A DNA stretch of 64,000 nt from Stenotrophomonas lactitubi (lineage in GTDB: Bacteria > Pseudomonadota > Gammaproteobacteria > Xanthomonadales > Xanthomonadaceae): NCBI RefSeq assembly GCF_002803515.1, contig NZ_PHQX01000001.1, forward strand, positions 2,666,001 through 2,730,000, written 5' to 3'. Below, one piece after another: positions 40,215 through 50,341 of this stretch. The position numbers and the translations under genes were made by a program. A model generated the notes under the pieces. The model worked only from the letters and a program-made list of their open reading frames with translations, searched no databases and was not told where the DNA came from. Position 1 is the first letter of the stretch. Each line of letters starts with the position of its first letter.

Positions 40215-42202
40215 GGCAGACGGGCCAAAAGTTCGCGGGCCTGCGCCTGGCAATGCAGATCGCCGCCTTCGGCCACCTCGTGCAGCAGGGTGCGCGCGGT
40301 CTGCGCGTCGCCCAGGTCCAGATAAGCGATGGCCAGTTCCAGCCGTTCCTGGCCGACACGCGGGGTCCAGTCATGGCCACTGCCTGCCGAAGACCCGACG
40401 GCGTCCTCGTCGGCAGCATGGTCGTCGTGCAGGTCGACCGGTGCAGCCGTCCCGTGCTCATGCGGTTCGGCCGGCAGATCGAACACACCGCGGAACTGCG
40501 GCTCCTGTTCGGCCTGCAGCGCGTAGTCGGGTACGGCCACCTCGGCCGGTTCGGTCGGCGCGACCGGGGCAGCGGCAGCGGCATCGTCCCAGCGCGGCAG
40601 ATCGTTCACCGCAGCAGGCAGTTCAGCCAGCGCGTCCTCATCAAGCTCACCCGCCCGCCACTCGGCCGGCGAGGCATCCTCACGGATTTCGGCATCCGGC
40701 GCATCATGGCCGGCAGTGCTGGCCCAGGCCGGCATCGCCGGTTCCTGGCGTCCGCCTTCGGCCGCGAAACCCACCCCGGCGTCCTGCTCGGCCAGGGTAT
40801 CGAGCGCGGCACCTGCCGGCAGCGCTGCGGCCAGGCCGGCAGCATCGTGCTCCTCGCGCAGCGGCGGCAGCGGCGAGGGCTTGCGACGACGCAGCAACCA
40901 GGCGCCCAGGGCAACCAGCACCAGCAGCGGCAGGCCCAGCCAGTACCACGGCGTGCCGGCGCCCGGCGCACCCGGCGCCTGTGCCAAGCGCTGCTGCGCG
41001 GCGGCCAGGTCATTGTCCTTCATCGCGATCAGTGACTGCTGCTGCTCCTTGAGCTTTTCGAGCTCCGCCACGCGCTGCTTCAGATCGCCGATCTCGGCAT
41101 CGCGGGTGGCGATGTCCTCCTTGGCCTGGCGCAGTTGTTCGTTGCCCAGCATGTCACCCTCGCTGCCGGCAGTGGTGCCGGTGGTTGTGCCCGCGTGCGC
41201 GGCGTCGGACGCCAGCGCCGGAGCGATTTCAAGTCGTGCCCCTGTGGCCGCAGCCGGGGAAGAAACGCTGCCATCGGCCTTGGCCACCGGCATCGGGGCG
41301 CCAGCCGGCTGCGGCACGGTGCGTGCCTGTCGCCACTGCGCGGCATGTTCGCGAACCAGCGCGGCGGCCTCGGCCGCATCCACCGCGGCCAGTGCGCTAT
41401 CGCCCGGCATGCGCAGCACCGCGCCCTGCTTGAGCAGGTTGACGTTGCCTCGGATGAAGGCTTCGGGGTTGGCACGCAACAGCGCGATCATCGCCCGGTC
41501 GCGACTGATCTGATTGCCACGGGCCAGTGAACCGGCAATCTGCGAAAGGGTCTGCCCGCGCTGCACGGTCACGCTGCCGTCTGCGGCCAGTGCCGGTGCT
41601 GCCGGTGCTGCTGGTGTTGGCGCAGGTGCCGCAGCGCGCGGACGCGGTGCAGCCGGTGCGGCTGCCGCCTTGGCAGGTGCCGGCTCGGGTACGGTTGCAG
41701 CGGCGACAGGCACATCGCGGACGATGGTGTCCGACAGCACGCCGGCCGGCGCGACGATCTCCGGTTCGGCCACGGCCAGTGCACTGGCCGGTGCATCAAC
41801 CAGAGCCGAGTACTCACGCACCAGCCGACCCTGGCCCCAGTCGGCCTCGACCAGGAAGCTCAGCGACGGTGTTTCCACAGGCGTCTGCGAGGTCACCCGC
41901 ACCACCGCCCTGCCCTGTGCGTTGCGGGTCAACTCGAACTGCAGTTCGCTGACCAGGCCAGCCGGACGCTGCAGGCCAACGCGCTCGAAGGTGACCGGCG
42001 AGGCGAGCGCGACGCGCAGGTTCTCAAGTTCGGATGGATCGGCCGAGATCACCGGGATCTCGGCCAGCAACGGCTGTCCCGGCTTGGACAGGACCCGGAT
42101 GTCGCCCAGCCCCAGGGCCATGGCCGAACTGCTGACCAGGGCCAGCAGCGCGGCGGAGAGACAGGTGAGCGGACGCCGTGCGCCCTTGGCTCGTTTATTC
42201 AT
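40211..42202 (-). CDS. fimV: FimV/HubP-like polar peptidoglycan-binding protein
   Basis: FimV organises type IV pili and polar proteins at the inner membrane. The 663-residue protein starts MNKRAKGARRPLTCL with a signal peptide ending near residue 29 (SAMA). It then has the FimV N-terminal region LGDIRVLSKPGQPLLAEIP, an Ala/Pro-rich linker and a LysM-type domain (about 211-265, VTVQRGQTLSQIAGSLA). A coiled coil (about 350-410) is followed by a membrane helix (about 413-435) and an acidic cytoplasmic part that ends in the FimV C-terminal motif ERLELAIAYLDLGDAQTAR. It is shorter than P. aeruginosa FimV (919). Confidence 0.93.
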   Translation of the reverse strand: MNKRAKGARRPLTCLSAALLALVSSSAMALGLGDIRVLSKPGQPLLAEIPVISADPSELENLRVALASPVTFERVGLQRPAGLVSELQFELTRNAQGRAVVRVTSQTPVETPSLSFLVEADWGQGRLVREYSALVDAPASALAVAEPEIVAPAGVLSDTIVRDVPVAAATVPEPAPAKAAAAPAAPRPRAAAPAPTPAAPAAPALAADGSVTVQRGQTLSQIAGSLARGNQISRDRAMIALLRANPEAFIRGNVNLLKQGAVLRMPGDSALAAVDAAEAAALVREHAAQWRQARTVPQPAGAPMPVAKADGSVSSPAAATGARLEIAPALASDAAHAGTTTGTTAGSEGDMLGNEQLRQAKEDIATRDAEIGDLKQRVAELEKLKEQQQSLIAMKDNDLAAAQQRLAQAPGAPGAGTPWYWLGLPLLVLVALGAWLLRRRKPSPLPPLREEHDAAGLAAALPAGAALDTLAEQDAGVGFAAEGGRQEPAMPAWASTAGHDAPDAEIREDASPAEWRAGELDEDALAELPAAVNDLPRWDDAAAAAPVAPTEPAEVAVPDYALQAEQEPQFRGVFDLPAEPHEHGTAAPVDLHDDHAADEDAVGSSAGSGHDWTPRVGQERLELAIAYLDLGDAQTARTLLHEVAEGGDLHCQAQARELLARLP

Positions 42203-42243
42203 GGGCGACACTATAAAGCGTGCGGACCACGGTCCGCACCCAT

Positions 42244-42301
42244 GTAGAGCCGAGCCCATGCTCGGCTGCTTGGGGAGAGCCGAGCATGGGCTCGGCTCTA
42301 C
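42244..42301. repeat. SMAG repeats, inverted pair
   Basis: GTAGAGCCGAGCCCATGCTC opens a plus-strand copy that is followed after a short spacer by an inverted copy that ends GGCTCGGCTCTAC. The two copies can also pair with each other into one long stem. They lie between asd and fimV. Confidence 0.9.
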
Positions 42302-42303
42302 AG

Positions 42304-42326
42304 AAAAGGCCGGGCGTTGCCCGGCC
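42304..42326 (-). terminator. Rho-independent terminator after asd
   Basis: On the minus strand GGCCGGGC-AAC-GCCCGGCC is followed by TTTT, 6 bases beyond the asd stop codon; it ends the prmB-aroC-asd transcription unit. Confidence 0.88.
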
Positions 42327-42332
42327 TCTCCA

Positions 42333-43361
<1,029 letters not shown>

Positions 43362-43418
43362 GGGGGAACTCTCACGAAAACGGGAAGGGGGAAAACTCAC
43401 GCACGACAGCTGGGTTCG

Positions 43419-43452
43419 GGGAGCCTCCTCGGATGGATGCGCGGAGGTTCCC
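43419..43452 (-). other. Hairpin in the asd leader
   Basis: GGGAGCCTCC and GGAGGTTCCC form a 10-bp stem with one wobble pair and a 14-base loop, directly after the stop codon of the hydroxyacid dehydrogenase gene. There is no T-run. It could reduce read-through into asd or stabilise the upstream mRNA. Confidence 0.45.
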
Positions 43453-44489
43453 TATCGTTTCCCGCTTTTTTCATCCATCGAGGCGCGCGCGGCAAGGGCC
43501 GCGTCGGCGTTGATCGCGCTCGGCATGCGCGCCGGACTGCCGTCCAGGCCAAGCCCGGCCAGCAGATTGTCCACGGCCATCTGCACCATGGCCGTGCGCG
43601 TGGCCAGCGAGGCGCTGCCGATGTGCGGGGTCAGCACGATGTTGCGCAGCGCCAGCAGTTCCGGCCGCACGTTCGGCTCGCCTTCGTAGACATCCAGGCC
43701 AGCGGCCGCCAGACGACCGTTGGCCAGTGCATCGGCCAGCGCAAGTTCGTCGACGATGCCGCCGCGGGCGATGTTCACCAGCGTGGCAGACGGCTTCATC
43801 TTCGCCAGCGCGGTGGCGTTGATGATGTGGTGCGAAGCAGCGGTGTACGGCAGTACGGTCAGCAGATGGTCGGACTGCGCCAGCAGCGTGTCCAGATCCA
43901 CGTAGGTCGCGCCGAGCGCGGCTTCGGCGTCGGCCGGCAGCCGCGAACGGTTGTGGTACAGCACCTTCATGCCGAAGCCGTGCGCACCGCGACGGGCGAT
44001 GCCCTGGCCGATGCGGCCCATGCCGAGGATGCCGAGCGTGCTGCCATGGATGTCGGCACCGAGCATGGTCTGGAACGACCACTGCCCCCATTGCCCCTCG
44101 CGCAGCCAGCGCTCGGATTCGGTGATCCGGCGTGCGGTGGCCATCAGCAGGGCGAAACCGAGATCGGCGGTGGTCTCGGTGAGGACGTCCGGGGTGTTGC
44201 TGGCGAGGATGCCGGCGGCGCTGAGCGCGTCGACGTCCAGATTGTTGTAGCCCACGCCGACATTGGCGATCACCTGCAGCTGCGCGGCATCGGCGACCTG
44301 GGCCGCACCGATGCGCTCGTTGAGGGTGATGACCGCCCCGTCAACGTCAGCCAGCTGCGCGGCGATCTGCTGCGGCGACCAGGCGGTGACGGCATCGGTG
44401 GTGCGCAGCTGCACGCGATCGCGCAGCGGCGCGATGGCCGCGTCGATCAGCGGCTGGCTCACCCACACCGTCGGCCGCGCATCAGCCAT
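43452..44489 (-). CDS. D-2-hydroxyacid dehydrogenase (NAD(P)-dependent)
   Basis: The 345-residue protein starts [16 protein letters not shown] at 44489. The Rossmann motif is [14 protein letters not shown]. The catalytic triad is present: Arg in [10 protein letters not shown], Glu in YEGEPNV and His in LTPHIGSA. It resembles glyoxylate/hydroxypyruvate reductases (GhrB or D-glycerate dehydrogenase type), but the substrate cannot be read from sequence. It overlaps the aroC stop by 8 bases, so it is in the prmB-aroC operon. Confidence 0.9.
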   Translation of the reverse strand: MADARPTVWVSQPLIDAAIAPLRDRVQLRTTDAVTAWSPQQIAAQLADVDGAVITLNERIGAAQVADAAQLQVIANVGVGYNNLDVDALSAAGILASNTPDVLTETTADLGFALLMATARRITESERWLREGQWGQWSFQTMLGADIHGSTLGILGMGRIGQGIARRGAHGFGMKVLYHNRSRLPADAEAALGATYVDLDTLLAQSDHLLTVLPYTAASHHIINATALAKMKPSATLVNIARGGIVDELALADALANGRLAAAGLDVYEGEPNVRPELLALRNIVLTPHIGSASLATRTAMVQMAVDNLLAGLGLDGSPARMPSAINADAALAARASMDEKSGKR

Positions 44490-45585
44490 CAAGCTGGCCG
44501 GGAATGCGCGGGGTGATGGTGCCGACGTCACCGCACTGCGCGCGGTGGCGCAGCGCCTGGTCCATCAGCACCAGTGCCATCATCGCCTCAGCGATGGGGG
44601 TGGCGCGGATGCCGACGCAGGGATCATGGCGGCCGGTGGTGACCACCTCCACCACGTTGCCGGCCGTATCCAGCGACTCACCCGGCAGGCGCAGGCTGGA
44701 GGTCGGCTTGAGCACCATCGAGGCGACCACCGGCTGGCCGGTGGAGATGCCACCGAGAATGCCGCCGGCGTGGTTGCTGGCGAAACCCTGCGGGGTCAGC
44801 AGGTCACGGTGTTCGGTGCCCTTCTGCATGGCGCTGGCGAAACCGTCGCCGATCTCCACGCCCTTCACCGCGTTGATGCTCATCAGTGCGGCAGCCAGTT
44901 CCCCATCGAGCTTGCCGTAGATCGGCTCGCCCCAGCCCGGCGGCACATTGTCGGCGACCACGTCCACGCAGGCACCGACCGAATCACCGGACTTGCGCAG
45001 TGCATCCATGTACGCCTCCAGCTCGGGCACCTGTGCGGCGTGCGGCCAGAAGAACGGGTTGTCCTCGACCACCGACCAGTCGAAACCGGCCGGGGTGATC
45101 TCGCCCAGCTGCGACAGGTAGCCGCGCACGGTGATGCCGAAGCGTTCGGCCAGCCATTTCTTGGCGATCACGCCAGCGGCTACGCGCATGGTGGTCTCGC
45201 GCGCCGAAGAACGGCCGCCGCCACGCGGGTCGCGGATGCCGTACTTGTGCCAGTAGCTGTAATCGGCATGCCCCGGACGGAACTGCTGGCCGATGTTGCT
45301 GTAGTCCTTGCTGCGCTGGTCGGTGTTGCGGATCAGCAGCGCGATCGGGGTGCCGGTGGTCAGGCCCTCGTACACCCCGGACAGGATCTCGATTTCGTCG
45401 GCCTCACGCCGCGCCGAGGTATGCCGGCTCTTGCCGGTGGCGCGACGCTGCAGGTCGTGGCTGAATTCGGCCGCGTCCAGCGCCAGCCCCGGCGGGCAGC
45501 CATCGATCACGCAGCCGATGGCCGGCCCGTGCGATTCGCCGAACGTGGTGACGGTGAACAGCTTGCCGAACGAATTGGAGCTCAC
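44482..45585 (-). CDS. aroC: Chorismate synthase
   Basis: AroC makes chorismate from EPSP with reduced FMN. I chose the GTG at 45583-45585 ([20 protein letters not shown], 367 residues), which overlaps the prmB stop by four bases (GTGA). The signatures [29 protein letters not shown] and [14 protein letters not shown] are present, with the conserved histidines of the FMN site. Confidence 0.97.
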   Translation of the reverse strand: MSSNSFGKLFTVTTFGESHGPAIGCVIDGCPPGLALDAAEFSHDLQRRATGKSRHTSARREADEIEILSGVYEGLTTGTPIALLIRNTDQRSKDYSNIGQQFRPGHADYSYWHKYGIRDPRGGGRSSARETTMRVAAGVIAKKWLAERFGITVRGYLSQLGEITPAGFDWSVVEDNPFFWPHAAQVPELEAYMDALRKSGDSVGACVDVVADNVPPGWGEPIYGKLDGELAAALMSINAVKGVEIGDGFASAMQKGTEHRDLLTPQGFASNHAGGILGGISTGQPVVASMVLKPTSSLRLPGESLDTAGNVVEVVTTGRHDPCVGIRATPIAEAMMALVLMDQALRHRAQCGDVGTITPRIPGQLDG

Positions 45586-46511
45586 GGGCGCTGTGCCGCC
45601 AGTTCGGTGATGCGTGCGCTGTGGGCGATCAGCTCGCGGCACTCGACCGCGAAGATGCCCATCTGGCCGACCTTGAACTCGACCCAGGCGAAATCGACCT
45701 CCGGCAGCAGCTTGATCAGGTGCTGTTCGGATTCGCCCACTTCACAGATCAGCAGGCCGTCCTCGCTCAGGTGCAGCGGCGCGTCGCGCAGGATCTTCAG
45801 CACCAGGTCCAGGCCATCGTCGCCGGCACGCAGGCCCATGTCCGGCTCGTAGGAGTATTCCTGCGGCAGGGCATCGGTCTCGTCGTTGGTGACGTACGGC
45901 GGGTTGGTGACGATCAGGTCGTAGTGGCGGCCGGTCAGGCCGTTGAACAGGTCCGACTTCAGCAGGGTCACGTTGTGCGCCTGCAGGCGTTCCTTGTTTT
46001 CTTCGGCCAGCGACAGCGCCTCATCGCTGAGGTCCACGCCGTCCACTTCCCAGTTCGGGTAGTAGTGGCCCATGGCGATGGCGATGCAGCCCGAACCGGT
46101 GCACAGGTCCAGCGCGCGGCTGACGTCGCGGCCGGCCAGCCACGGCTCGAAGCCGCACTCGATCAGTTCGGCGATCGGCGAGCGCGGCACCAGGGCGCGC
46201 GTGTCGCTCTTGAAGCTGAGGCCGGCGAACCAGGCTTCACCGGTCAGGTAGGCGGCCGGGATGCGCTCGTCGATGCGGCGCTGGAACAGCTCCAGCACCG
46301 CCAGCTTCTCTTCCCGCAGCAGGCGCGCCTGGCCGTAGGCCGGGCCGAGGTCGTGCGGCAGGTGCAGGCCGTGCAGCACCAGCTGGGTGGCCTCGTCCAG
46401 GGCATTGTCGTAGCTGTGCCCGAAGGTCAGGCCCGCAGCGTTGAAACGGCTGGTGCCGTAGCGGATCAGATCGATGATCGTATGGAGTTCGGCGGCCGTT
46501 TCAGCGGTCAT
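45582..46511 (-). CDS. prmB: Ribosomal protein uL3 glutamine methyltransferase
   Basis: PrmB methylates the glutamine of ribosomal protein L3. The 309-residue protein starts [15 protein letters not shown] at 46511. It has the SAM site [15 protein letters not shown] and the catalytic NPPY in [10 protein letters not shown]. The N-terminal helical domain with [20 protein letters not shown] marks the PrmB/PrmC family. The aroC-prmB pairing is typical and supports PrmB over PrmC. A TATAAT box at 46540-46545 suggests it opens the operon. Confidence 0.93.
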   Translation of the reverse strand: MTAETAAELHTIIDLIRYGTSRFNAAGLTFGHSYDNALDEATQLVLHGLHLPHDLGPAYGQARLLREEKLAVLELFQRRIDERIPAAYLTGEAWFAGLSFKSDTRALVPRSPIAELIECGFEPWLAGRDVSRALDLCTGSGCIAIAMGHYYPNWEVDGVDLSDEALSLAEENKERLQAHNVTLLKSDLFNGLTGRHYDLIVTNPPYVTNDETDALPQEYSYEPDMGLRAGDDGLDLVLKILRDAPLHLSEDGLLICEVGESEQHLIKLLPEVDFAWVEFKVGQMGIFAVECRELIAHSARITELAAQRP

Positions 46512-46539
46512 GGCGGTACTGCGGGCAAAGTGGCCCCCG

Positions 46540-46545
46540 ATTATA
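46540..46545 (-). promoter_or_regulatory. Candidate -10 box of the prmB operon
   Basis: A perfect TATAAT on the minus strand lies 28 bases upstream of the prmB ATG in an otherwise GC-rich gap. With a 17-base spacer the -35 position reads ATGCCG, a poor match, so the call rests on the -10 and its location. Confidence 0.5.
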
Positions 46546-46634
46546 GGGGTTGCCGCCTGCGCCGGCATCCGTTGCGGCAGAAACGATCCAGTCGCAGCCG
46601 GTATGATGGTGGCCACTTCCTGCGGCGGAATCCC

Positions 46635-47285
46635 ATGTTCAATCGCAACGCCGGCATCATCCTGCTGATCGCTCTGGCGGCGGGCCTTGGCCTGCTCGCC
46701 GCCCAGCAGGTGTTCGCGCCGAAGCCGCCGGCCGGGCAGCCGGCCACCGAAGCGATCACCCTGTACCCGCAGCCGCGCGCCCTGCCCGACTACAACCTGG
46801 CCCAGTCCGACGGCACGCGCCTGATTCCCGGCGAGCTGAAGGGCCACTGGACCCTGGTGTTCCTCGGCTTCACCTTCTGCCCGGACGTGTGCCCGACCAC
46901 CCTGGCCGAGCTGGCCGGTGCGCAGAACCAGTGGGAAGCCCTGCCCGACAGCCTGCGCCCGCGCGTGCTGTTCGTCTCGGTCGACCCGGAGCGCGACACC
47001 GCCACGCGCCTGGGCGAGTACGCCCATGGCTTCCACAAGGACACCCTGGCGGCGACCGCTGACATCCCCTCGCTGGAGCGCTTTGCCACCTCGCTGGGCT
47101 TCGTGTTCCAGAAGGTGCCGGGCAAGCACTTCGACGAGAATCCCGAGGATTACACCCTCGAGCACTCCGCCAGCCTGGCCGTGCTCGACCCGCAGGGCCG
47201 GCTTGCCGGCCTGGTGCGGCCCCCGTTCAACGCGCCGGCGATCGCCCGCGACCTGCAGAAGCTGACCGAGAAATCCGCCCCATGA
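46635..47285 (+). CDS. SCO1/SenC family copper chaperone
   Basis: SCO proteins deliver copper to cytochrome c oxidase CuA in the periplasm. The 216-residue protein starts [20 protein letters not shown], an uncleaved membrane anchor or signal. The thioredoxin-like domain carries Cys82 and Cys86 (FCPDVCP) and His177 (TLEHSAS), the three copper ligands. It is divergent from prmB and overlaps psd by four bases (ATGA). Confidence 0.93.
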   Translation: MFNRNAGIILLIALAAGLGLLAAQQVFAPKPPAGQPATEAITLYPQPRALPDYNLAQSDGTRLIPGELKGHWTLVFLGFTFCPDVCPTTLAELAGAQNQWEALPDSLRPRVLFVSVDPERDTATRLGEYAHGFHKDTLAATADIPSLERFATSLGFVFQKVPGKHFDENPEDYTLEHSASLAVLDPQGRLAGLVRPPFNAPAIARDLQKLTEKSAP

Positions 47286-48124
47286 GTCTGACCACCGCCC
47301 TGACGTACGTCCTGCCCCACCGCCTGCTGTCCTCGATGGCGCGTTCGCTGGCGTACTCGGACAACCCGCGCGTATCGCGCTGGCTGATCGACACGGTCAC
47401 CCGCAAGTTCAACGTCAACCTGGATGAAGCGGCCAACCCTGACCCGCGCAGCTACCCGACCTTCAACCAGTTCTTCACCCGCGCGCTGAAACCCGGCGCG
47501 CGCGTGGCCGATGCGGATCCGCGCAGCCTGGTGATGCCGGCCGATGGCCGCATCAGCCAGCTCGGAAAGATCGACGCCGGCCGCATCTTCCAGGCCAAGG
47601 GCCAGTCCTTCACCGCCGCCGAGCTGCTGGGCAGCGCCGAGGATGCCAAGCCGTTCAACGATGGGCTGTATGCCACGGTGTACCTGTCGCCGCGCGACTA
47701 CCACCGCGTGCACATGCCGTGGACCGGCACCCTGCGCGAAACCGTGCATGTGCCCGGCCGCCTGTTCAGCGTTGGCCCGGCCGCGGTGAACAACGTGCCC
47801 GGCCTGTTCGCACGCAACGAACGCCTGGTCTGCCACTTCGACACCAGTTTCGGCCCGATGGTCAGCGTGATGGTCGGCGCGCTGCTGGTATCGGGCGTGG
47901 AAACGGTGTGGAGCGGCGAAGAAATTCCGCATTACGGCGACCGCATCACCCGCAAGGACTATCGTGGCCGCGGCATCACGCTGCAGCGCTTCGAAGAGAT
48001 GGCGCGCTTCAATTACGGCTCGACCGTGATCGTGCTGCTGCCGCCGGGCGTGGCCGAATTCGCCCCGCATCTGGATGCAGAGCATCCGGTGCAGCTGGGC
48101 CAGGCACTGGCGAAGCTGCGCTGA
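47282..48124 (+). CDS. psd: Phosphatidylserine decarboxylase proenzyme
   Basis: Psd makes phosphatidylethanolamine at the inner membrane. The 280-residue proenzyme has [29 protein letters not shown] with the catalytic His, and the self-cleavage site RFNYGSTV with Ser247 as the future pyruvoyl residue. The site reads YGST where E. coli has LGST; the cleaved Gly-Ser pair is intact. It is translationally coupled to the SCO gene. Three SMAG repeats follow the stop codon. Confidence 0.96.
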   Translation: MSLTTALTYVLPHRLLSSMARSLAYSDNPRVSRWLIDTVTRKFNVNLDEAANPDPRSYPTFNQFFTRALKPGARVADADPRSLVMPADGRISQLGKIDAGRIFQAKGQSFTAAELLGSAEDAKPFNDGLYATVYLSPRDYHRVHMPWTGTLRETVHVPGRLFSVGPAAVNNVPGLFARNERLVCHFDTSFGPMVSVMVGALLVSGVETVWSGEEIPHYGDRITRKDYRGRGITLQRFEEMARFNYGSTVIVLLPPGVAEFAPHLDAEHPVQLGQALAKLR

Positions 48125-48131
48125 GGTTCAT

Positions 48132-48225
48132 GTAGAGCCGAGCCGTGCTGGGCTCACGCTTGGCCAGTAGATCCACGCCATGCGTGGATGGCTTCAACGG
48201 AATGCCGGCCAGCGGCCGGCACTAC
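48132..48225. repeat. SMAG repeats, cluster of three
   Basis: Three GTAG palindromes lie in the 113-base gap between psd and rraB. They are GTAGAGCCGAGCCGTGCTGG on the plus strand (48132-48154), GTAGATCCACGCCATGCGTG on the plus strand (48167-48190), and a minus-strand copy ending GCCGGCACTAC (48203-48225). The three belong to different stem-sequence subfamilies. Confidence 0.88.
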
Positions 48226-48237
48226 CGGATGCGGGCG

Positions 48238-48585
48238 TTACTGCAGGGTCGGCGCCGGGCCGACGTCCATGCCGTCGTAGTCTTCCACGCCCATCTGCGT
48301 GGCCAGCGCGCTCAGTTCCTGGTTGCGCTTGTCCAGCGAGGTTTCGTCGTGGACTTCCACGCGCTCCACGTGCAGCACGTGGAATGCAGCGTCACCGTCC
48401 TCCGGCTCCTGCTCGAACAGTTCCACCAGCACATAGCCCTGCGCCTGCAGGTGGGTGCCCAGTGCCTGCAGCGGCTCGGCGGTGGAGTGCACGAAGAAGT
48501 ACCCCCACAGCAGCGGAGCGTCCAGGTCCCAGTCGGTGTTCTCGCGGAGGTTGGTGAACAGGTTGCGGGTGTCTTCGATGTCCAT
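48238..48585 (-). CDS. rraB: RraB-like regulator of ribonuclease E
   Basis: RraB proteins bind and inhibit RNase E. The 115-residue protein starts MDIEDTRNLFTNLRENTDW at 48585 and has the core LLWGYFFVHSTAEPL, then GYVLVELFEQE and a final NQELSALATQMGVEDYDGMDV like the E. coli EYDGW region. It is shorter than E. coli RraB (138) and lacks its acidic tail. It is co-directional with the lytic transglycosylase gene, 23 bases downstream of it. Confidence 0.82.
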   Translation of the reverse strand: MDIEDTRNLFTNLRENTDWDLDAPLLWGYFFVHSTAEPLQALGTHLQAQGYVLVELFEQEPEDGDAAFHVLHVERVEVHDETSLDKRNQELSALATQMGVEDYDGMDVGPAPTLQ

Positions 48586-48608
48586 GCGATATCCAGATTG
48601 CAGAAAAA

Positions 48609-50219
48609 TTATTTGTCGCAGCCCTGCAGCTTCAGCACCTGGCCGTGGCGCAGGCTGTAGCCGGGGGCCTTGAGGCCATTGGCGCGGGCCAGCACCGGCA
48701 CATCGCACTGGAACTTCGCGGCGATCCGGCCCAGGGTCTCACCCTTGCCGACCTTGTAGCTGCGGGCCGGCTTGGCACGCGGGGCCGGCGCCGGGCGCGG
48801 CGCAGCCACGGGCGCTGCGGGCGTGGTCGGCACGCTGCTGGCGGCATTGGGATCGACCACCGGCACCACTCCGCCCACGGCCACGCTACCGGTGTAGCTG
48901 GCGGCGCTGGGGCGCACGATCGCGGCATTGAGGTCGGCGGTGATCAGGGTGCGTGCCAGATCCGCACGCGGGCCGCTGACGCAGTTGCGCGCGTACAGGC
49001 CGGCAATGCGGTTGGTGGCGTTGATGAGGGTGCCGGCCGGAATCCAGCCGTCGGCCTCATAGCGCGGGTTGAGGTTGCGCAATGCGCGCATGTAGCCATC
49101 GCGGGTGCCATGGCTGCCCAGGCAGATGGTCAGCTCGTAGATCGTGGTCGAGCGGGCCAGGCGGATGGTGGCCGGCTGTGCATTGATCTTCGGGAACTCC
49201 ACGCCGTACTGCTGCGGGTGCAGGAAGATCCAGGACGCGGCGATCACCATCGGCACGTAGTCCTTGGTCTCGCCGGGGAACTGGTTGTAGACGCTGTCCA
49301 CCCAGAAGCTCTGGCCCGGGTACTGCTTGTAGACGCGCGCCGCGCGGCCCTCACCGCCGTTGTAACCGGCCAACGACAGTTCGACGTTGTTGTTGAGCTC
49401 ACGCATGCGCTCGTTGAGGTACGTCGCGCTGGCTTCGGCGGCGCTGCGCGCATCGAAGCGGGTATCGAAACCGGTACCGTCCGGGCCCAGGCCGAAGCGG
49501 CGGCCGGTGGCCGGCATGAACTGCATCAGGCCTGCGGCGCCGGCACGTGAGGACGCATGCACGCGGCCATTGGACTCCTTGGCCATGATGCCGAACAGCA
49601 GCGCCTCGGGCAGGCCGCGCTTCTCCCATTCCGGCCACATCACCGCGCGCAGGTTCTGGTAGTTCTCGTAGGTGGTCATCAGCGCCGGGCGCATGTCGGT
49701 CAGCCAGCGGCGGATGCCGGCCTGCACGGCCGGGTTGTATTCGACCATGTTGTCGAAGGCATGGCGCTTGTCGTTGAGCAGCGCCGCTGCGCGGGCGGCC
49801 TCGGGCACGTCGGCAGCCAGCGGGCCGACATGGTCCGGGTCGGCTTCCAGGCGGTCGCCGGCTTCATCGGCCACGTCATCATCGGCGGCGGCATCGGCGT
49901 CATGCTTGAGCAGCCGCTTGTAGGTCGCCAGCATGTTGCTCATCTGGCACCCCTTCTGCTTCACGCACTCGCTGATGACATCTTCCATGTCCTCCAGCGC
50001 GGCATCAGCCTCGTTGCGCCCCTTCGGATCGGCGTTGGCCACCAGCAGCACGGCATCGCTGTAGCGCTTCTCGGCAGCCGTCATGCGCTGCTGCAGTGTA
50101 TCCACCTTCACCTTGTCCCGGGCCGAAACCCGCTGTGCGTGGGCCTCCGGCGCCAGGGAAACCAGGCCAGCCAGGGCCAGCAGCGGCCAGGTACGGGAAA
50201 TCAGGACAGGAACGGGCAT
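48609..50219 (-). CDS. MltD-like lytic transglycosylase with LysM domain
   Basis: The 536-residue protein starts MPVPVLISRTWPLLALAGLV at 50219 with a cleavable signal peptide ending at AHA. An acidic helical region of about 150 residues precedes an SLT domain with catalytic Glu215 in MAKESNGR and RAGAAGLMQFMPATG. NVELSLAGYNGGEGR follows. A C-terminal LysM (about 489-534, YKVGKGETLGRIAAKFQ) binds peptidoglycan. It cleaves glycan strands in the periplasm. MltD usually has two or three LysM; here I see one. There is no lipobox. Confidence 0.9.
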   Translation of the reverse strand: MPVPVLISRTWPLLALAGLVSLAPEAHAQRVSARDKVKVDTLQQRMTAAEKRYSDAVLLVANADPKGRNEADAALEDMEDVISECVKQKGCQMSNMLATYKRLLKHDADAAADDDVADEAGDRLEADPDHVGPLAADVPEAARAAALLNDKRHAFDNMVEYNPAVQAGIRRWLTDMRPALMTTYENYQNLRAVMWPEWEKRGLPEALLFGIMAKESNGRVHASSRAGAAGLMQFMPATGRRFGLGPDGTGFDTRFDARSAAEASATYLNERMRELNNNVELSLAGYNGGEGRAARVYKQYPGQSFWVDSVYNQFPGETKDYVPMVIAASWIFLHPQQYGVEFPKINAQPATIRLARSTTIYELTICLGSHGTRDGYMRALRNLNPRYEADGWIPAGTLINATNRIAGLYARNCVSGPRADLARTLITADLNAAIVRPSAASYTGSVAVGGVVPVVDPNAASSVPTTPAAPVAAPRPAPAPRAKPARSYKVGKGETLGRIAAKFQCDVPVLARANGLKAPGYSLRHGQVLKLQGCDK

Positions 50220-50341
50220 TGGTGGCACTGTGTATGAAACAGGCAGGCAGAGTAGCGGCGCTGCCAAGGTCGGGGCAAGCCGACCTTCGGCCCGTCACTG
50301 TCGGCGGTTAACATTGGCACATTCATCACAAGGGCTGGACC

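Noticed and set aside
43362..43451. A lysine riboswitch or attenuator before asd
   Set aside because: The gap is only 90 bases, has one simple hairpin and no lysine-box or leader peptide.
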